Of a stretch of 64,000 nt of DNA, positions 18,815 to 29,745 are shown one piece after another. Location of the stretch: positions 2,642,001 through 2,706,000 of the forward strand of contig NZ_JAJOMX010000001.1 in the NCBI RefSeq assembly GCF_024699925.1, written 5' to 3'. Position numbers and translations under genes: made by a program. How positions within the stretch are numbered: position 1 is the stretch's first letter; the number at the start of each line of letters is the position of its first letter. The notes beneath the pieces were generated by a model that was not told where the DNA came from, did no database searches, and saw nothing but the letters and a program-made list of their open reading frames with translations. The DNA is from Mesorhizobium sp. J428. Its GTDB lineage: Bacteria; Pseudomonadota; Alphaproteobacteria; Rhizobiales; Rhizobiaceae.

Positions 18815-19735
18815 ATGAGCAGGCACGACACATCTCCCGAAGCCACGCCGCGCCGGACCTTCCTTATCGGCGAGAGCGAGGTCGTCGCCCGCCCGCTGGA
18901 GCCGGCGCTCTATCTGGTCGCGACGCCGATCGGCAACCTCGGCGACATCACGCTGCGGGCGCTGGAGACGCTCGCCGCGGCCGACCTGCTCGCCTGCGAG
19001 GACACGCGCGTCACCCGTAACCTGCTCTCGCGCTACGGCATCCGCCAGCGGCCGGTGTCCTACCACGAGCACAATGCGGCAGAGGCCGGTCCCGGCCTGA
19101 TCGCGGCCCTTGGCGAGGGCAAGAGCGTGGCGCTGGTCTCCGACGCCGGCACGCCGCTGGTCTCCGATCCGGGCTACCGGCTGGTCGGCGAGGCGATCGG
19201 CGCGGGGCACCGCGTCGTGCCGATCCCCGGCGCCTCGGCGCCGCTCGCCGCGCTGACCGCCAGCGGCCTGCCGTCGGATGCGTTCCTGTTTGCCGGCTTC
19301 CTGCCGGTGAAGGACGGCCAGCGCCGCCAGCGACTGGAGACGCTGAAGGCGGTGCCCGCCACACTGATCTTCTTCGAATCGCCGCGTCGGCTTGACGATA
19401 CGCTTGCCGCGATGGCCGAGGTGCTCGGCGAGCGTTCCGCCGTAGTCGGGCGCGAGCTGACCAAGACCTTCGAGGAATTCCGCCGCGCCGGCCTCGCCGA
19501 CCTCGCGGCGCATTATGCCTCGGTCGATGCGCCGAAAGGCGAGGTGGTAATCTGTGTCGGCCCGCCGGCGGAGGAGGCCGCGCAAGCGCGGGACGTCGAC
19601 CGGCTGCTCGTCTCGCTCGCCGCCGAGATGCCGGCCTCGAAGGCGGCGGCCGAGGCGGCACGGCTGACCGGGCAACCGAAGCCGGGCCTCTACCGCAGGC
19701 TTCTCGAACTCAAGGGCGAGGGCGGTGGCGCCTGA
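18815..19735 (+). CDS. rsmI: 16S rRNA (cytidine(1402)-2'-O)-methyltransferase
   Basis: SAM-dependent methyltransferase that 2'-O-methylates C1402 in the decoding centre of 16S rRNA. The 306-residue tetrapyrrole-methylase-fold protein has the motifs [46 protein letters not shown] and [12 protein letters not shown]. It then has FFESPRRL and TKTFEEF. I chose ATG 18815 ([10 protein letters not shown]) although an in-frame ATG exists at 18767; both precede the conserved core. It overlaps yraN by 11 bases. Confidence 0.96.
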   Translation: MSRHDTSPEATPRRTFLIGESEVVARPLEPALYLVATPIGNLGDITLRALETLAAADLLACEDTRVTRNLLSRYGIRQRPVSYHEHNAAEAGPGLIAALGEGKSVALVSDAGTPLVSDPGYRLVGEAIGAGHRVVPIPGASAPLAALTASGLPSDAFLFAGFLPVKDGQRRQRLETLKAVPATLIFFESPRRLDDTLAAMAEVLGERSAVVGRELTKTFEEFRRAGLADLAAHYASVDAPKGEVVICVGPPAEEAAQARDVDRLLVSLAAEMPASKAAAEAARLTGQPKPGLYRRLLELKGEGGGA

Positions 19736-20102
19736 CGGCCGTCGCAAGCGCCTGCGCGCCTATCGCCTCGGCTTCCGCGGCGAATTCCTCGCCTCGCTCG
19801 CCCTGATGGCCAAGGGCTACCGCATCGTCGCGCGGCGCTACCGCACCAAGCTCGGCGAGATCGACCTGATCGCCCGGCGCGGCGACCTGATCGCTATCGT
19901 CGAGGTCAAGGCGCGGCCGACGCTGGCGGAGGCGATGGACGCGATCGGCCGCGAGTCGGCCTGGCGCATCGAGGGCGCGGCCGACATGTGGCTGTCGCGC
20001 CAGCGCGATTTCCCGCGCCTGTCGGTGCGCTTCGACATGGTGGCGGTGCTGCCATGGCGCTGGCCGGTGCATGTCGAGAACGTTTTTTCCGGCAGGCGGT
20101 AA
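19725..20102 (+). CDS. YraN/UPF0102 family nuclease-fold protein
   Basis: 125-residue protein with a restriction-endonuclease-like core. GxxGE appears as [10 protein letters not shown], followed by [21 protein letters not shown] and AIVEVKAR, which together supply the E-x(n)-D-ExK catalytic-type residues. Family members are conserved next to rsmI in many bacteria and are proposed Holliday-junction or DNA-repair nucleases, but the function is not firmly established. The start is GTG 19725 inside the end of rsmI, so translation is coupled. In many Rhizobiales gshB follows; here a cyclase gene does. Confidence 0.92.
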   Translation: MAPDGRRKRLRAYRLGFRGEFLASLALMAKGYRIVARRYRTKLGEIDLIARRGDLIAIVEVKARPTLAEAMDAIGRESAWRIEGAADMWLSRQRDFPRLSVRFDMVAVLPWRWPVHVENVFSGRR

Positions 20103-20181
20103 CCGCGCCTCATACTTCCCTTGCGGAACACCGCGTTCCTCTGCACTCTGAATGGTCTCAATAACCTTCGGAGTTATCGAT

Positions 20182-21003
20182 ATGTGTCACGCCTGCGTCA
20201 TGGAGAACGTCAAGTCGAACATGCTGTCGCGCCGCGCCCTGTTCCGCGGCATCGCCGGGGCCGGCGCTGTCGCCGCCGTCGCGTCGGCTCCCGCGCCGCT
20301 GTTTGCCCAGTCCGCCGCGCCCGCCAAGGCGCATGACCTGACCCACGAGCTCTACGATAAATTCCCGACCTATTTCGGCGCGCAGCAGTTCTGGATGGAC
20401 CAGAAGTTCAGCCACGCCAAGGACACGTTCAACCTGTTCGAGTGGCGGCTGAGCGAGCACACCGGCACCCATATCGACGCGCCGCTGCATTTCACCGCCG
20501 ACGGCAAGTCGGTGGCCGAACTGCCGGTGGAAGACCTCGTCGGGCCGCTCGTCGTCATCGACATCAGGGCCAAGGCCGCCGAGAACCCGGACGCTCAGGT
20601 GACGCCCGAGGATCTCAAGGCCTGGACCGACGCAAACGGGCCCATTCCGGACGGCGCGGTGGTGGCGATGAACTCGGGCTGGTCGGCGCATGTCGCCACC
20701 GACAAGTTCCGCAACCTTGGCGCGGACGGCAAGACGATGCATTTCCCAGGTTTCCACGTCGACGCGATCAAACAGTTGCTGGAAGGGTCGACCAAGGCGA
20801 TCGCGGTCGACACGCTGTCGCTCGACTTCGGCCAGTCGCCCGACTTCATCGTCCACAACACCTGGCTGCCTGCCGGCCGCTACGGCATCGAGGGCATCGC
20901 CAACCTCGACGCCCTGCCCGCCAAGGGCGCGACCATCGTCGTTGGCGCGCCGAAGGTGAAGGGCGGCACCGGCGGCCCGGCTCGCGTGTTCGCGCTGGTG
21001 TGA
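20182..21003 (+). CDS. Tat-exported cyclase family (kynurenine formamidase-like) hydrolase
   Basis: 273 residues. The N-terminus MCHACVMENVKSNML precedes a twin-arginine signal (SRRALFRGIAGAG, hydrophobic run to about residue 45, AQSAAPAKA), so the protein is exported folded. The mature part has the cyclase-family metal motif HTGTHIDAPLHF, then VVIDI, and the His of the C-terminal INNTWLP-like segment (IVHNTWLPAG). Related enzymes hydrolyse amides or lactones with Mn/Zn. The substrate is unknown. The MCHACV opening with two cysteines before the Tat motif is odd for a signal peptide. An alternative start lies 10 codons upstream. Confidence 0.83.
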   Translation: MCHACVMENVKSNMLSRRALFRGIAGAGAVAAVASAPAPLFAQSAAPAKAHDLTHELYDKFPTYFGAQQFWMDQKFSHAKDTFNLFEWRLSEHTGTHIDAPLHFTADGKSVAELPVEDLVGPLVVIDIRAKAAENPDAQVTPEDLKAWTDANGPIPDGAVVAMNSGWSAHVATDKFRNLGADGKTMHFPGFHVDAIKQLLEGSTKAIAVDTLSLDFGQSPDFIVHNTWLPAGRYGIEGIANLDALPAKGATIVVGAPKVKGGTGGPARVFALV

Positions 21004-21006
21004 GGG

Positions 21007-21768
21007 CTATCGCGTCGCCAGCACCGCCAGTCGCGGATCGGCGGCGAAGAGCGTGACCGGGAACGACAGGCGCGCCTCGGGGCGGTCGCACAGCGCGATC
21101 GCCTCCCGTGCCGAGAAACCGATGCGCCACGTGGCGTATCGGGCAGGCGCCGGTGCGGAGAAGGCGAGGCAGGACAGGAGCGCGAGGTTCGCCCTGCCGT
21201 GCGGATCGCGGATCGATCCGTAGCGGATCGCGGTCATTCCGGCCGCGCGCGCGGCGTCGGACAGATCGAGGCAGGCCGAATAGTCGGCCGGATGCGTCCA
21301 GAGCGCTGCATCGGCGGAGAAGGGCGCCGCCGTCAGGTCGATCGCGGCGTCGACGCGGAAGGCCGCCTCGAACCCGGTGAATTCGAGCGGATTGCGCGGA
21401 AAGGGCGTCGTCGGGCTCTCGGCGAAGAAGAGCAGCCGGTAGAACACGGTCTCCGCCACCGCGGTTTCGGGGTGTTCGGCCGCGTAATAGACGCCCGGCG
21501 AATAGCCCTCGCGCCGGAACCTAGAACTTCCGGGATAGCGGCCGTATCGGAACGGCGTGGACAGGAGATAGTGGAGGCCGGAACATTCGGGCGGGCCTGG
21601 CGGCTTCGTCCGTTCCAGTTCCTCTTCCAGCAGCGCCTGCTCTTCCAGCGTGTCGACCAGTTTCATCGTCGACACGCGGTGCTGTGCCTCGACGAGGCGC
21701 CAGCAATCGCCGCCGAGCGGCCTCGCCTCAGACCGGAGCGCGTCGGGCGTCCAGATAGGCGAGGACAT
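21007..21768 (-). CDS. RES-domain toxin of a type II toxin-antitoxin pair
   Basis: 253 residues. The RES domain (about 65-235) includes GYSPGVYYAAEHPETAVAET, the conserved Arg/Glu/Ser positions of the family, and DPHGRANLALLS. RES toxins resemble ADP-ribosyltransferases and degrade NAD+, arresting growth; this activity is inherited from the family, not shown here. The first 41 bases overlap the end of the antitoxin gene, the normal antitoxin-then-toxin order. It is convergent with the cyclase gene, with three bases between the stops. Confidence 0.88.
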   Translation of the reverse strand: MSSPIWTPDALRSEARPLGGDCWRLVEAQHRVSTMKLVDTLEEQALLEEELERTKPPGPPECSGLHYLLSTPFRYGRYPGSSRFRREGYSPGVYYAAEHPETAVAETVFYRLLFFAESPTTPFPRNPLEFTGFEAAFRVDAAIDLTAAPFSADAALWTHPADYSACLDLSDAARAAGMTAIRYGSIRDPHGRANLALLSCLAFSAPAPARYATWRIGFSAREAIALCDRPEARLSFPVTLFAADPRLAVLATR

Positions 21769-22108
21769 GAGCGAGCCCGTCTATGCTTCTGATGCGCGAC
21801 AGCGGCTGTCCGCCCAGCGCGAGGTTCTCGGCACGCAGCCAGTGGCGCGAGGCGGCATCGTCCCCACCCATGATGGCGTCCAGCGAGCGATAGAGCCTGA
21901 TGAACAGCAGCGCCAGCTCGTAGGGCTTGCCGGAGAGGCGGAAGCTGGCGTCGCCGCGTTTCATCCGCGACAGGCTTGCCTCCGACACGCCAATGATCGC
22001 GGCGAGATCCCTGCCCGAAACATCGAGCAGATCGGCGGCTCGTGTCACGGCCTTGGCGGCAACCGTGGATGTATCCGGCGAAATATCCCGTTTAAGCGCG
22101 GTCGACAC
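21728..22108 (-). CDS. Xre/MbcA/ParS-type antitoxin of the RES toxin
   Basis: 126 residues from GTG 22106-22108 (VSTALKRDIS). An Xre-like helix-turn-helix lies near the middle (LDVSGRDLAAIIGVSEASLSRMKRG), and a DUF2384-type C-terminal toxin-binding domain follows (RLSGKPYELALLFIRLYRSLDAIMGGD, LAYLDARRAPV). An ATG 18 codons upstream is possible, but it would lie upstream of the promoter and operators at 22120-22162, so I prefer the GTG, which has AAGG before it. The complex with RES probably represses its own promoter. Confidence 0.88.
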   Translation of the reverse strand: MSTALKRDISPDTSTVAAKAVTRAADLLDVSGRDLAAIIGVSEASLSRMKRGDASFRLSGKPYELALLFIRLYRSLDAIMGGDDAASRHWLRAENLALGGQPLSRIRSIDGLAHVLAYLDARRAPV

Positions 22109-22119
22109 AGCTCGAACCT

Positions 22120-22162
22120 TTCTTCTGAAAGAAAATATAGCTCTTCTTTCCAAAGAAATCAA
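22120..22162 (-). promoter_or_regulatory. RES-Xre promoter with two palindromic operators
   Basis: Minus-strand promoter: -35 TTGATT (22157-22162), 17-base spacer, -10 TATATT (22134-22139). Two palindromes bracket the -10: TTCTTTCCAAAGAA (22144-22157, perfect) in the spacer, and TTCTTCTGAAAGAA (22120-22133, one mismatch) downstream, 24 bases centre to centre. This placement fits autorepression by the antitoxin or antitoxin-toxin complex. Confidence 0.65.
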
Positions 22163-22171
22163 ACCGCCTAG

Positions 22172-23542
22172 CTATGCGCGCGCTGTCACCTTCATCGGCA
22201 GGCCGCCTTCGGGCTGTGTGGTCAGCTTCTGCACCGGCCACGGCCTCGTCTCCGCCACCGTGTCGAAGCGGAAGCGCGAGAGGAGAACGGCGAGCGCGAT
22301 GACGGCTTCCTGCATGGCAAAGCTGGCGCCGATGCAGATGCGCGGGCCGGCGCCGAAGGGGAGGTATTGATAGCGGTCGATCGCGTCGCGCCGGCCGGGG
22401 TGGAAGCGCGACGGCATGAAGGCGTCGGGCTTGTCCCAGAGCTTGCGGTGACGGTGCACCGTCCAGGGCATGACGAGCACGGTCGCGCCCTTGCGCAGGA
22501 TCAGGTCGCCATAGCGGTCTTCTTCCACCGGCTCGCGGTTGATCGACGGCGCGGGCGGATAGAGCCGCATCGCTTCCTCGAAAGCCGCCCGTGTCAGCGG
22601 CATGGCGTCGAGCCATTTCACCGGATCCGGCTCGCGGGCGAGGACGGACGCGATCTCTTCCTCGATCTTCTCCCGCTCCCATGGCGATTCCGCCAGGCAG
22701 TAGACCGTCCAGCCGAGCGCGCGGGCGGTGGTCTCGTGGCCGGCGCCGATGAAGGTGATGATGTTGTCTTCCACCTCGCCGCGCGTCAGCCCGTCCGGCC
22801 CTTCCGCCCTCAGCAGCAGGGTCAGGAAGTCCTGCGGCGCGCTACCGGGATCCTTTGCCAGGTGCTCCTCGCGCAGGGCGATCGTGTCGGCCACGATGCC
22901 GCGAAAATACGCCATCGTCTTGCGTCCGCGGAGGCGCGTGATGCGCGGCAGCCAGTCCGGCGCCCTGAGCAGGTCGAGCGGGTCGACGCGGCCCATCGTT
23001 TCGAACAGGCGGTCGATCTGGGCTTCGAACGTGCCGGGAGGCGCTGCGATCTCGCCGGAAAACAGCGTCTCGGCCAAGATGTCGTAGGTCAGCGTCGTCA
23101 TGTCGCGCGCCAGGTCGACCGTCGTGCCCGACACGTAGCGGTCGGCGAAGTCTTGGGCGCGCTTCAGCATCGGCTGCGCGAAGCCGAAGATGTGGCGCGG
23201 CGTGAACACCGGCGCCATCGCCTTGCGCGAGCGCTTCCAGGTGTCGCCCTCGGCGGTCAGCAGGCCATCGCGCAGGATCGGCCGCAGCACCTTCTGCCGT
23301 ACGGTCGACATGCGATAGTTCTTGACGTTGTCGACGAGGATATGCCGGATCAGCCCGGGGTCGTTGGCGACGACCAGTGGCCCGCCGAAGCCCGAGACCG
23401 AGATCCAAGGCTGGTTATAGGACGGCTCGCCCCACAGTTCGAGCGGGTTGCGGTAGACGATCCGCATCATTTCCAGCGTCGACGGCGGCGAGGTCCGCGG
23501 TTTCGGCGCGGGCGGCACGAAGGGGGCGGGCGTTGCGTCCAT
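22172..23542 (-). CDS. Cytochrome P450
   Basis: 456-residue soluble bacterial P450. The haem-binding loop is FGAGPRICIG with Cys403 as thiolate ligand. The I-helix oxygen-activation motif is AGHETTAR, and the K-helix ExxR is EEAMR. PERF-like SRFHPGRR precedes the haem loop. The Pro-rich N-terminus has no membrane anchor. It needs ferredoxin and reductase partners, none of which is encoded nearby. The substrate is unknown; the sequence resembles the group often annotated as fatty-acid or xenobiotic hydroxylases. The gene stands alone, upstream of the RES-Xre promoter. Confidence 0.93.
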   Translation of the reverse strand: MDATPAPFVPPAPKPRTSPPSTLEMMRIVYRNPLELWGEPSYNQPWISVSGFGGPLVVANDPGLIRHILVDNVKNYRMSTVRQKVLRPILRDGLLTAEGDTWKRSRKAMAPVFTPRHIFGFAQPMLKRAQDFADRYVSGTTVDLARDMTTLTYDILAETLFSGEIAAPPGTFEAQIDRLFETMGRVDPLDLLRAPDWLPRITRLRGRKTMAYFRGIVADTIALREEHLAKDPGSAPQDFLTLLLRAEGPDGLTRGEVEDNIITFIGAGHETTARALGWTVYCLAESPWEREKIEEEIASVLAREPDPVKWLDAMPLTRAAFEEAMRLYPPAPSINREPVEEDRYGDLILRKGATVLVMPWTVHRHRKLWDKPDAFMPSRFHPGRRDAIDRYQYLPFGAGPRICIGASFAMQEAVIALAVLLSRFRFDTVAETRPWPVQKLTTQPEGGLPMKVTARA

Positions 23543-23779
23543 CGCTTTCGATCCGTTTCGTCCTCTAGATAGGTGATGTGCGACATGCCGCCAACTTCAC
23601 TCGACGCCTGGTCGTGTGGCACATAGTCGTCACGCGACAGAAACCCTGGAAAAGTCGACTTAATTGCGTTCCAGCGTGCGGTTCGGCGTGATAAAAGGGT
23701 GTGAGTGCAACTTTATCTGTCATCGGAAGTTTGAGTATCCCGGAGAAGGGCAAAAGAGGTTCGCAAGCGGAAGTCTGGA

Positions 23780-24202
23780 ATGTCGTGCAGGATACTTGTG
23801 GTTGAAGACGAGATCTTCGTCGCTATCGAGATAGAACACGTGGTTTCTCAGATGGGCCATCGGCCGATCGGCATTGCGGCCGACAGCCGCAAGGCCGAGG
23901 AACTTGCGGGTGAAGCCGAAGTTGCGTTGGTCGACCTCAATCTGCGCGACGGGCCGACCGGTCCGGCGATCGGACGCATGCTTGCCGAGAGGCATGGGGT
24001 GACGGTGCTGTTCGTCACCGCGAATCCGGCGCAGCTCGGCGACGGAATCCCGGGGACGCTCGGTGTGATTCCAAAGCCCGTCAATGACGATGAGATGCGC
24101 CAGGCAGTGAGTTTTGCGATTGCGCACCGGCAGCGCCAAGAGGCAAAGCCGCCGGCGAGCATGAAGCTCTTTGATGCGGAGCCCAGCAGGCTCGCGGGCT
24201 GA
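23780..24202 (+). CDS. Single-domain response regulator (receiver only)
   Basis: 140 residues: one CheY-like receiver domain. It has the acidic pair Glu9-Asp10 (VVEDE), phospho-acceptor Asp52 (VDLNLRD), the switch Thr near 80 (LFVTANP) and Lys99 (IPKPVND). There is no output domain; a 20-residue tail follows. The VEDExxVAxxIE opening is typical of receivers working with HWE/HisKA2 kinases in Alphaproteobacteria. It is convergent with such a kinase ten bases away, so they are likely partners although not co-transcribed. Confidence 0.9.
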   Translation: MSCRILVVEDEIFVAIEIEHVVSQMGHRPIGIAADSRKAEELAGEAEVALVDLNLRDGPTGPAIGRMLAERHGVTVLFVTANPAQLGDGIPGTLGVIPKPVNDDEMRQAVSFAIAHRQRQEAKPPASMKLFDAEPSRLAG

Positions 24203-24212
24203 CCTGCGCTCC

Positions 24213-26099
24213 CTACGCGGAGCGGCGGAGCGCCCGGGCCGGTATGGTGGCACGCACGCGCAGGCCGTCCTCTTCCCACACCCGCTCCAGTCGGCCCGAT
24301 AGCTGACCTTCCACCGACAAGGACATCAGGCGGGTGCCAAAGCCCTCCTGTTGAGGCGGAGCCGTCGTGGTCGATCCGCTTTCCTTCCAGTCGATGTAAA
24401 GGTTGTCGGAGTCGGTCTCGAGGTTGACGATGACCCGTCCGCCTTTCTGCGCGAGTGCGCCGTATTTTGCGGCGTTGGTGGCAAGCTCGTGCAGCAACAG
24501 CGAAATCGGAGTGGCGGAGCGCTCGTCGATATGCGCGTCGTCTCCGGAGATGGACAGCCGGTCATCTCCTTCGTCGCGATATGGCTTCAGCAATGTCGTG
24601 ATGAGCCCCTTCACGGTCATCTCGATCCCCGCAGGCCGGGAGGCGATCGAATGAGGGCGCACGAAATCATGCGCCACGCCGAGCGCCGAGATGCGTGCCC
24701 GCAGTGTGCTGGCCAGCGGCGCCAGCTCTGGATAGGTGCGTGCCGAAAGCGAGACGATTCCACTCAACACCGAGAAGATGTTCTTGATCCGGTGGCTGAG
24801 TTCCTGCGCGACGATCTCGCGCTCTTCAGCCGCCAGCTTGGTCTCATGGATGTCCGTGCAGGTGCCGAACCATCGGACGATCCGCCCGTCATTGTCGCGG
24901 ATGGGCATCGCCCTGCCAAGCGTCCACCGGTATTCGCCGCTGTGGTGCCTCAGGCGATACTCGATCTGATACGGCTCGCCGGTCGCAAGCGAATGCCGCC
25001 ATGCCGCCCAGGCGCGTTCCTGGTCGTCGGGGTGGAACATCCCGTTCCAGCCTTCGCCGTCCGTCGAGCCGTCCGGCATGCCGGTATATTCGTACCAGCG
25101 GGCATTGTAGTAGTCGTGGTATCCGTCCGGCAGCGTAGACCACACCATCTGCGGCATCGAGTCGGCGATCGCACGGAACTTCGCCTCGCTCTGGGCCAGT
25201 TGCTCGGCCACCATCTTCTGAGCGGTGATGTCGACCGCGACACCTGCAAGCCGCGTGGGTGTGCCGTCTGAATCGACGATCACCCGACCTGTCGCGAGCA
25301 CCCAGCGTTCCTCCTGGGATCCACCGTTCAGCCGATACTCGGCCCGGAAAGGGGCTCGTTCGGCGATGGAATAGTTGATCGCCTCCGTCAGCAGCTGACG
25401 GTCGCCGACATGAACGCTGTCAAGGTAGACTTCGATCGGGGCGCCGCTTTGCGCAACCGTCGCATCGATCCCGAACATCGCGCCGAAACGCTCGTCGGCA
25501 GTGACGCGGTCGGCGATCAGGTCCCAGTCGAACACGCCGACGATGCCCGATGCATCCAACGCCAGCGACAGACGCTCCTCGCTCCGCGCCAGCGCCCGCT
25601 CCGCCAGCACGCGTTTCGTCATCTCGCTGACGATCACCAGTTCTGCGATCGGCACGCCGCGTTCGTCGAGCACTGGGCTGTAGTTCAGATCAAGCCATAG
25701 ATCTTCGAAGACGCCGGTTCGATCCAGGGTCATTTTCTGATCGGTAAAGGAGACGGTCTCGCCGGAAAGGACCCGTTTCAGGATCTCAAGATTGAATTCA
25801 GCGATCTCGGGCCAGGCGAGCGCAACGTCCTTGCCCAATATTTCCGGATGCCGCCGGCCGGCAAACACGGCATAGCCGTCATTGTAGACCAGAACGCCGG
25901 TCTCACCCATCAGCATGACCATGGGAACCGGCGAGGACAGCATGATCCTGACCGCGGCGCGGAGACACTCGGGCCAGTCCCGTATCGGGCCTACAGCCGT
26001 TCCTTCCCAGTCGAAGCTGTTGATCAGACCGAGCATCTCGCCGGAGCCGGCGCCCTTGGGGGAAACGCCGCCGGCGGCCGGAAATATCGTATTGGGCAT
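24213..26099 (-). CDS. PAS-domain HWE-family sensor histidine kinase
   Basis: 628-residue soluble kinase. Three PAS-like sensor units cover about residues 45-165, 172-300 and 302-420; the last two have PAC endings (GVAVDITAQK, GTCTDIHETK). The HWE kinase core carries the phospho-acceptor His435 (QELSHRIKNIFSVL), the N box Asn541 (LLHELATNAAKYGAL) and the Trp570-x-Glu572 that names the family. There are no membrane segments, so it senses a cytoplasmic signal; no haem or flavin cysteine motif of LOV type is evident. The start is MPNTIFPAAG. An EcfG-type promoter lies about 100 bases upstream. Confidence 0.92.
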   Translation of the reverse strand: MPNTIFPAAGGVSPKGAGSGEMLGLINSFDWEGTAVGPIRDWPECLRAAVRIMLSSPVPMVMLMGETGVLVYNDGYAVFAGRRHPEILGKDVALAWPEIAEFNLEILKRVLSGETVSFTDQKMTLDRTGVFEDLWLDLNYSPVLDERGVPIAELVIVSEMTKRVLAERALARSEERLSLALDASGIVGVFDWDLIADRVTADERFGAMFGIDATVAQSGAPIEVYLDSVHVGDRQLLTEAINYSIAERAPFRAEYRLNGGSQEERWVLATGRVIVDSDGTPTRLAGVAVDITAQKMVAEQLAQSEAKFRAIADSMPQMVWSTLPDGYHDYYNARWYEYTGMPDGSTDGEGWNGMFHPDDQERAWAAWRHSLATGEPYQIEYRLRHHSGEYRWTLGRAMPIRDNDGRIVRWFGTCTDIHETKLAAEEREIVAQELSHRIKNIFSVLSGIVSLSARTYPELAPLASTLRARISALGVAHDFVRPHSIASRPAGIEMTVKGLITTLLKPYRDEGDDRLSISGDDAHIDERSATPISLLLHELATNAAKYGALAQKGGRVIVNLETDSDNLYIDWKESGSTTTAPPQQEGFGTRLMSLSVEGQLSGRLERVWEEDGLRVRATIPARALRRSA

Positions 26100-26197
26100 C
26101 GTAGAGAGATCTCGGGAAAGAACGGGCGGGTTTTGAATATCTATAGATGCAGTTTTGTCTTTGTCACGATGCCGGAACGGAAGTTGCCGGGTGTCCA

Positions 26198-26222
26198 AAC
26201 GCGGAGAGCGGCTCCCGGTTCC
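26198..26222 (-). promoter_or_regulatory. EcfG-type (general stress) promoter of the HWE kinase gene
   Basis: On the minus strand GGAAC is followed after exactly 16 bases by CGTT. This is a full match to the consensus recognised by the alphaproteobacterial stress sigma factor EcfG (GGAAC-N16/17-CGTT). The kinase start codon is about 100 bases downstream. Confidence 0.65.
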
Positions 26223-26366
26223 GCCCCGCCGGCCTGCCAAGGCCATCCCCGACGGGATTTAGCGGGGATAGCTCGGCTTTCAGCCGCCCTATCGGGGCCT
26301 GCAAACTTGGAAAGACCCCATCAAGCGCCTATATCTAGGCAGGGTTTGACGCCTGATTCGGCGTGA

Positions 26367-28896
<2,530 letters not shown>

Positions 28897-28941
28897 CGGC
28901 CGTTCTCGGCCTCTTACATCGCACCGTTCGACGCCCTGGCG

Positions 28942-29103
28942 TCATTCCGGTTCGTGGCGATAGGCCCGGTGGATCTGCCGGGTCTGCGCGGCCTTCTCGT
29001 TCGGGCTCAGCCGTCTGCGGGTGAGCAGGGCGTAAGCGATGACGCATCCGAGCACGATCGGGCCGAGCACGGTGGCCCACCACCAGTTCATGATCCACTC
29101 CAT
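28942..29103 (-). CDS. Small single-span membrane protein (53 aa)
   Basis: 53 residues: MEWIMNWWWATVLGP, a hydrophobic helix (about 10-28, VLGPIVLGCVIAYALL), then TRRRLSPNEKAAQTRQ and a charged tail. AAGGAGG lies six bases upstream of the ATG, an excellent ribosome binding site. The Trp-rich start and the Arg-rich cytoplasmic side follow the positive-inside rule. It is too short for many gene callers. An EcfG-like promoter lies 50-70 bases upstream. It sits between gyrB and divergently read small stress-type genes. The function is unknown. Confidence 0.75.
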   Translation of the reverse strand: MEWIMNWWWATVLGPIVLGCVIAYALLTRRRLSPNEKAAQTRQIHRAYRHEPE

Positions 29104-29150
29104 TGCCGGCCTCCTTCCGTTCGGCCGCTGTCCGCGGCGATCAATAGCGC

Positions 29151-29175
29151 AACCGGTGCGGCGGGCGTTTGTTCC
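29151..29175 (-). promoter_or_regulatory. EcfG-like promoter for the 53-aa membrane protein gene
   Basis: Minus strand: GGAAC (29175-29171), 16 bases, GGTT (29154-29151). One mismatch from the GGAAC-N16-CGTT consensus. A transcript would start around 29143, giving a leader of about 40 bases before the ATG. On the plus strand GGAAC at 29195-29199 is followed after 16 bases by GATT, a weaker candidate for the divergent genes. Confidence 0.45.
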
Positions 29176-29249
29176 GCAAATCGACCCCGCAGGCGGAACT
29201 TCCTTGCCGACATGGGATTAGCCTTCATCACAAGCTGAAGGAGGCCATC

Positions 29250-29441
29250 ATGACCGACCGAAACAGCGGACCTGCCGGCACGAGCGACCAGAAGCCCCGT
29301 TGGGAAGGCCCGCCAGAGAACCGACCGCGTGGCTATCTGCCGGCGCGTGACGATCCGGAGAACGAGCCGGACGCGGCGGGCGAGACCCTGCCGAAATTCC
29401 CACCCGAAGACGAGACCGGAGGCGAAGATGCCGAGAGGTGA
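29250..29441 (+). CDS. Small hydrophilic protein, unknown
   Basis: 63 residues, starting MTDRNSGPAGTSDQKPRWEG. The protein is rich in Pro, Asp, Glu and Gly and probably disordered throughout. GAAGGAGG precedes the ATG at good spacing, supporting translation. It overlaps the next gene by 14 bases and is probably co-transcribed with it. No motif identifies a function. Composition resembles small stress-inducible proteins of Rhizobiales, an inference only. Confidence 0.7.
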   Translation: MTDRNSGPAGTSDQKPRWEGPPENRPRGYLPARDDPENEPDAAGETLPKFPPEDETGGEDAER

Positions 29442-29742
29442 CAAGTCCAAATATACCGACAAGCAGGAGCGCAAGGCGGATCACATCGCCGAGGGCTACG
29501 AGAAGAGAGGCGTGTCCGAGAAGGAAGCGGAGCGACGTGCCTGGGCCACGGTCAACAAGGATGACGGCGGCGGCAAGAAATCCGGGTCCGGCCGCGGCAA
29601 GCACACCGGCAACCCGGCCGCGCACAAGGGCGGCGAGAAGGGCGGCAAGGCCGCTGCCTCGCGCTCGGCCGCGGACCGGTCGGCGAGCGCGAAGAAGGCC
29701 GCCGCAACCCGCAAGCGCAATGCCGAGCAGCGGGCTCACTAG
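29428..29742 (+). CDS. Basic small protein of the 'plasmid stabilisation/KGG' stress type
   Basis: 104 residues, opening MPRGDKSKYTDKQERKADHI, then AEGYEKRGVSEKEAERRAWATVNK, followed by a Lys/Gly/Ala/Ser-rich histone-like tail (KKSGSGRGKHTGNPAAHKGG). Close relatives in Rhizobiales are usually called plasmid stabilisation proteins, a label with little experimental basis. The tail composition suggests nucleic-acid binding. It starts inside the preceding small gene, and the flavodoxin-fold gene begins three bases after its stop, so the three form an operon. Confidence 0.8.
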   Translation: MPRGDKSKYTDKQERKADHIAEGYEKRGVSEKEAERRAWATVNKDDGGGKKSGSGRGKHTGNPAAHKGGEKGGKAAASRSAADRSASAKKAAATRKRNAEQRAH

Positions 29743-29745
29743 GCA

